From Candidatus Zhuqueibacterota bacterium (GTDB lineage: Bacteria > Zhuqueibacterota > Zhuqueibacteria > Residuimicrobiales > Krinioviventaceae): 64,000 nt of DNA. Under the pieces are notes generated by a model that worked only from the letters and a program-made list of their open reading frames with translations, was not told the DNA's origin and did no database searches. Positions 60,857-64,000 of the stretch are shown one piece after another. The translations under genes and the position numbers were made by a program. Location of the stretch: the NCBI GenBank assembly GCA_016928775.1, contig JAFGKD010000087.1, forward strand, positions 1-64,000. The letters run 5' to 3'. The stretch's first letter is position 1. Each line of letters opens with the position of its first letter.

Positions 60857-62317
60857 ATGAAAAATCTAATTTCGCTCTTTTGCATAGCTTGCTTATTTTA
60901 TGGATGCGTTCATGTAAAAAACAGCGATAGCGTAAGGTGCAAAGTCACACCTTTTCGCCTCTCGGATCTTTCACTGCTGGATGGACCATTCAAGCACACC
61001 ACCGAACTTTCGAAAAAATCTCTATTGCATTATGAACCTGACAGATTCTTGGCGCGATTTCGCAGTGAAGCCGGACTGGAACCAAAAGCCAATGCTTATG
61101 GTGGATGGCAAGCGGAAACCATTGCCGGACATAGTTTGGGACACTATTTGAGCGGCTGCGCCTTGATGTATCAATCAACTGGTGATAGCCGCTTTTTTGA
61201 CCGGGTTGCCTGCATTGTTGACGAACTTGAGGCCTGTCAATTGGCGGACGGTGATGGCTATATTGGCGCGATTCCAAACGGCAAAGAGATTTTGACGCAA
61301 GTCGCGAAAGGCGATATCCGGTCACAAGGATTCGACCTCAATGGCCTGTGGGCGCCTTTTTACACGCATCACAAGGTTTTCGCCGGATTGCGCGATGCCT
61401 AATTCAAAAAATGCTGCACTGTGAACATGGCGGCATAAACGAGGTACTCGTCGATCTTTATGCTGATACGAATGAAAAAAAATACCTGGATTTATCCCGA
61501 GTTTTTCACTACAAAGCCATTCTTGATTCATTAGGTGAATATTCCTTTTACGCTCCGACTTGAAAGTATGCCTGATGATCAGAATCGAGTGGGCATCATG
61601 TATGGTCCTTTAGTTTTAGCCGGCGACCTAGGACCTGTGGATGATTCAGCTGTAGATAAACCTGATGACGTTCCGGTTCTTCTCGCCGAAGATCAAAATC
61701 CAAACCTTTGGTTAAGTCCTGTTGCCGAAGTTGCAAATACCTTTCAAGTTGCAGAAAATCTTGCCCGGCCGCGCAGATTTACCCTTCTCCCTTTTTATGC
61801 CACCCATGAACGTCGATATTCTGTCTATTGGGATATTTACAATGAGGAGAGATGGAACCAACGTCAATTGGATTATCAAGTGGAGTTGGCGCGTAAAAAA
61901 GAACTTGAAGAAAAGACCGTGGACTTTTTTCAACCCGGAGAAACACAGGCGAAACGAAATCATGCCTTTCAAGGGGAGAATGCCCGTGTTATGGACTTTC
62001 GGCATAAGAAAGCCAGAGTAGCGGATAGAGGCGGTTGGTTTTCATTTGCACTTGCCGTGCAGCCGGGCAGCAACATGGCACTGGTGGTGCATTACTGGGG
62101 TGGATTTACCGGGTCCCAAACATTTGATATCTTGCTCAACGGCCAAAAGCTCACCACAGAAAATATTTCCGGTAAAAAAGACGGGCAATTCATTGACATA
62201 CAATATGATATAGAATCAACGTTGATTGCAAATAGCACCAAAATAGTTGTCAGATTTGAACCGCATGAAGGTCACAGAGCCGGACCGATTTTTGGCGCCA
62301 GGACGATTCTGAGATAA
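60857..62317 (+). pseudogene. Multiply deleted GH127 beta-L-arabinofuranosidase-like gene
   Basis: Three pieces of one GH127 (DUF1680) gene are left. Piece 1 (60857-61399) has a lipoprotein signal (CIACLFYGC) and SLLDGPFKHTTELSKKSLLH, YGGWQAETIAGHSLGHYLSG and APFYTHHKVFAGLRDA. Piece 2 (about 61406-61535, another frame) has KMLHCEHGGINEVLVDLYAD and LSRVFHYKAILDSL. Piece 3 (about 61535-62317) has IPFTLRLESMPDD, MYGPLVLAGDLG and the C-terminal domain to HRAGPIFGARTI. Around 30 residues are missing at the first join and some 250 at the second, which removes the catalytic Glu/Cys region. The frame changes at both joins. Confidence 0.82.
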
Positions 62318-62344
62318 AGCTCATATCTTTTGTGTGTAAACTTT

Positions 62345-63502
62345 TTATTTTAATAATAGCAGCCGTTTTGTTTGTTTGAACGACCCGGCTTGCATGATGT
62401 AGTGATAAGTTCCGGATGCCAAACCTTCCGCATCAAGTACAATGGAATGATTGCCGGCTTGTAGATTTTGATTCATTAGCGTCCGCACCAATTTACCATT
62501 CACATCAAATAATTGAATGGATACAAATTCTGATGAAGGTATGCTGAATCTAATTGTTGTTTGGGAATTAAAGGGATTTGGGAAATTCTGTGCTAACGAA
62601 AAGTTGAAGACCTGCTTATTTTTGTTTTGCACATTTGTCGTTTTCTCTCTTGATAAAATGATCTCCCCATTGTCCGGAATAGCATCAAACTGAACATATT
62701 GGATATTATTTTCCATGATTGAGGCGTTATCCCGCTCCTTGATATAGCGCACGACATTACCAAATGTCTCCACCCAATAGTCGTGCGAATTTTCCTTGAA
62801 AAGTTGCACTGTTTCTCGAAGCGTAGTTAAAGTGACTGGAGACCAACCGCCATCATTGTCGATGCCGTGCAAAAGAAAAACACACCAGCCATTGCTACGG
62901 ATGGCTGAACTCGCCCGAGTCAAAAAGTTTTCCGCTGTTTTCACCGAGCCCTCTGTACCACAAATAATAGAGCTGATGGCCATAAAATCGCGTGGCGTTT
63001 TCGGTTCAATCGTGCCGGAGCAGATGCGCGCCGCGAGATAATAGTCCGATAAAATCGATTTGTTGCCTGTGACACAATAGGGATAAGCCATGGTTATACA
63101 TTTTTGTCCTGTTATAAAGGATTCAATTTTCTCCCGAGATTCTCGCAGCTCAATGGTTTCCAGAGAATCATTTAAATCCGCAAAGGAGGTGTGGGTTACT
63201 GTATGACTGGCAATCTCATGTCCTTCTGAAGCGGCCTGCTTGAGCGCCTCCCAGTTTGCCGGCCAGGCAAAAGTTTCCCCGGTCACAATAAAGAGAGTTA
63301 AAATCAAATCAAATTCGTTAAAAATGGGGATGGCTTTGCTATACTGATTTGGACTTCCGTCATCAAAGGTAAAACTGACGGCCGCGTTCCGAAAGTCATA
63401 CCAGGTGCCTACCTCATAAGGTGCGTCTATGGTTTGAGCATAACTTTTGAAAACGATGAAAATGTAAATCAATATCTCGGATATTGTCATCGCAGTTTTC
63501 AT
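62345..63502 (-). CDS. Secreted CE4 polysaccharide deacetylase with sorting domain
   Basis: A 385-residue enzyme. A signal peptide (ISEILIYIFIVFKSYA) is followed by a NodB domain with the canonical motif VSFTFDDGS (Asp47 catalytic, Asp48 metal) and HTVTH (His100 and His104, metal). A later segment, FLLHGIDND, carries the last His. It removes acetyl groups from an N- or O-acetylated polysaccharide outside the cell. The tail starts AQNFPNPFNSQTTIRFSI, a slightly divergent sorting domain, and ends RLLLLK. The start lies inside the 3' end of the SGNH hydrolase gene upstream. Confidence 0.87.
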   Translation of the reverse strand: MKTAMTISEILIYIFIVFKSYAQTIDAPYEVGTWYDFRNAAVSFTFDDGSPNQYSKAIPIFNEFDLILTLFIVTGETFAWPANWEALKQAASEGHEIASHTVTHTSFADLNDSLETIELRESREKIESFITGQKCITMAYPYCVTGNKSILSDYYLAARICSGTIEPKTPRDFMAISSIICGTEGSVKTAENFLTRASSAIRSNGWCVFLLHGIDNDGGWSPVTLTTLRETVQLFKENSHDYWVETFGNVVRYIKERDNASIMENNIQYVQFDAIPDNGEIILSREKTTNVQNKNKQVFNFSLAQNFPNPFNSQTTIRFSIPSSEFVSIQLFDVNGKLVRTLMNQNLQAGNHSIVLDAEGLASGTYHYIMQAGSFKQTKRLLLLK

Positions 63503-64000
63503 GTTTGGTATTCCTTTTAGGATATTTCGCTACTCTTTCAAAAAGCGTCAAATCAACGGCTTCGGCCATCATCCGATGACCTGTCTCGTTGGGGTGGAGA
63601 AAATCGCCTGTATCAGCGGCAGGTAACAAACGCAGCGGATTTGTCGGATCGCGCAAGGCTGCGTCAAGGTCGATAACCGCATCAAAGCGACCACTATTTC
63701 TGATCCATTCGTTAACGGTTTGGCGCGCTGCTTCACGCTCCGCTGAATCGTAGAATGAACCGCCAAATGGAAGCAGCGTCGCTCCATAGACAAGGATGCC
63801 CTCCGCGTGCGCGAGGTCAATCATGTGCTCATAAGCCGCTATGAGGTCCCTCGCTACTGCTGCTGCAGCTTCTGTATCCCGCGCTCCACCAATATCGTTG
63901 ATTCCTTCCAGAATAAAAAGCCAGCGAACGCCGCTCTGTTCAAGCACATCACGCGCAAAGCGCGTCACGGCGGCCGGGCCGAGACAGTCACGGAGTACAC
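63414..64000 (-). CDS. SGNH/GDSL hydrolase, 5' end beyond the window
   Basis: About 195 residues of the C-terminal part of an SGNH hydrolase. The frame is open to the window end and continues as RDCLGPAAVTRFARDVLEQ. Family blocks III and V are VRWLFILEGINDIGG (Asn) and GDFLHPNETGHRMMAE (catalytic Asp/His pair). The Ser block lies outside. The family hydrolyses esters, often sugar acetyl groups. Relatives usually end near AEAVDLTLF; here the frame runs about 40 residues further and overlaps the CE4 gene by 89 nt, which suggests that the original stop was lost. Confidence 0.78.
   Translation of the reverse strand, partial: VLRDCLGPAAVTRFARDVLEQSGVRWLFILEGINDIGGARDTEAAAAVARDLIAAYEHMIDLAHAEGILVYGATLLPFGGSFYDSAEREAARQTVNEWIRNSGRFDAVIDLDAALRDPTNPLRLLPAADTGDFLHPNETGHRMMAEAVDLTLFERVAKYPKRNTKHENCDDNIRDIDLHFHRFQKLCSNHRRTL

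Overview
The window looks like a chromosomal segment of an uncultivated bacterium from the FCB side of the tree (Calditrichota, KSB1 or Ignavibacteria-like). The main reason is that six predicted secreted proteins end in a short C-terminal sorting domain opening with NYPNPFNP or a close variant, which is typical of type IX-like secretion cargo in those lineages. Lipoprotein signals, sigma70-like promoters of the TTGACA/TATAAT type and moderate GC fit this. No rRNA, tRNA, CRISPR array, integrase or transposase was seen, and the phylum assignment is inference.

Left part (0.36-14.5 kb, minus strand): one long, tightly packed operon for a surface glycan. From promoter to end it holds a TPR lipoprotein, a DUF4292 lipoprotein, two family 2 glycosyltransferases, a YfhO-type membrane protein, asparagine synthetase, a family 4 glycosyltransferase, then a D-glucuronyl C5-epimerase, a polysaccharide deacetylase-like protein and a sulfotransferase joined by ATGA overlaps. 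The last three resemble the modifying enzymes of heparan sulfate synthesis. A well-formed divergent promoter pair separates this operon from a HAD phosphatase.

Middle (15.5-34.6 kb): a minus-strand glycolipid/envelope operon (PAP2 phosphatase, MgtA-like glycosyltransferase, PHP-domain fusion, flippase-like membrane protein, cation/proton antiporter fused to a PTS EIIA domain); a NUDIX hydrolase and a short asparaginase; then a plus-strand set with two paralogous papain-family proteases and a subtilase, all with sorting tails, followed by a coiled-coil protein, a CapA-like protein and a DUF2851 protein.

Right part (34.6-64 kb): a glycan-degradation island without SusC/SusD genes. Apparently intact members are GH116, GH172, a carboxylesterase, GH5, an esterase D-like enzyme, GH112 galacto/lacto-N-biose phosphorylase, an SSS symporter, GH106 (one full, one short GH106-like), an arabinose/fucose isomerase-like protein, a CE15 glucuronoyl esterase, a GPH symporter, a CE4 deacetylase and an SGNH hydrolase cut by the window edge. 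Mixed with them are genes that lost an internal block while both ends remain recognisable: GH2, a uroporphyrinogen decarboxylase-like protein, a sulfatase and GH127. A frameshifted DUF1801 remnant and another fragment lie in the same region.

Five intergenic palindromic elements are built in an unusual way: each arm is a tandem array of two to four copies of a short unit (7, 9 or about 10 nt) and the second arm is the inverted array. They fall into three sequence families and sit at 101-231, 5140-5204, 37135-37250, 40417-40505 and 60728-60808.
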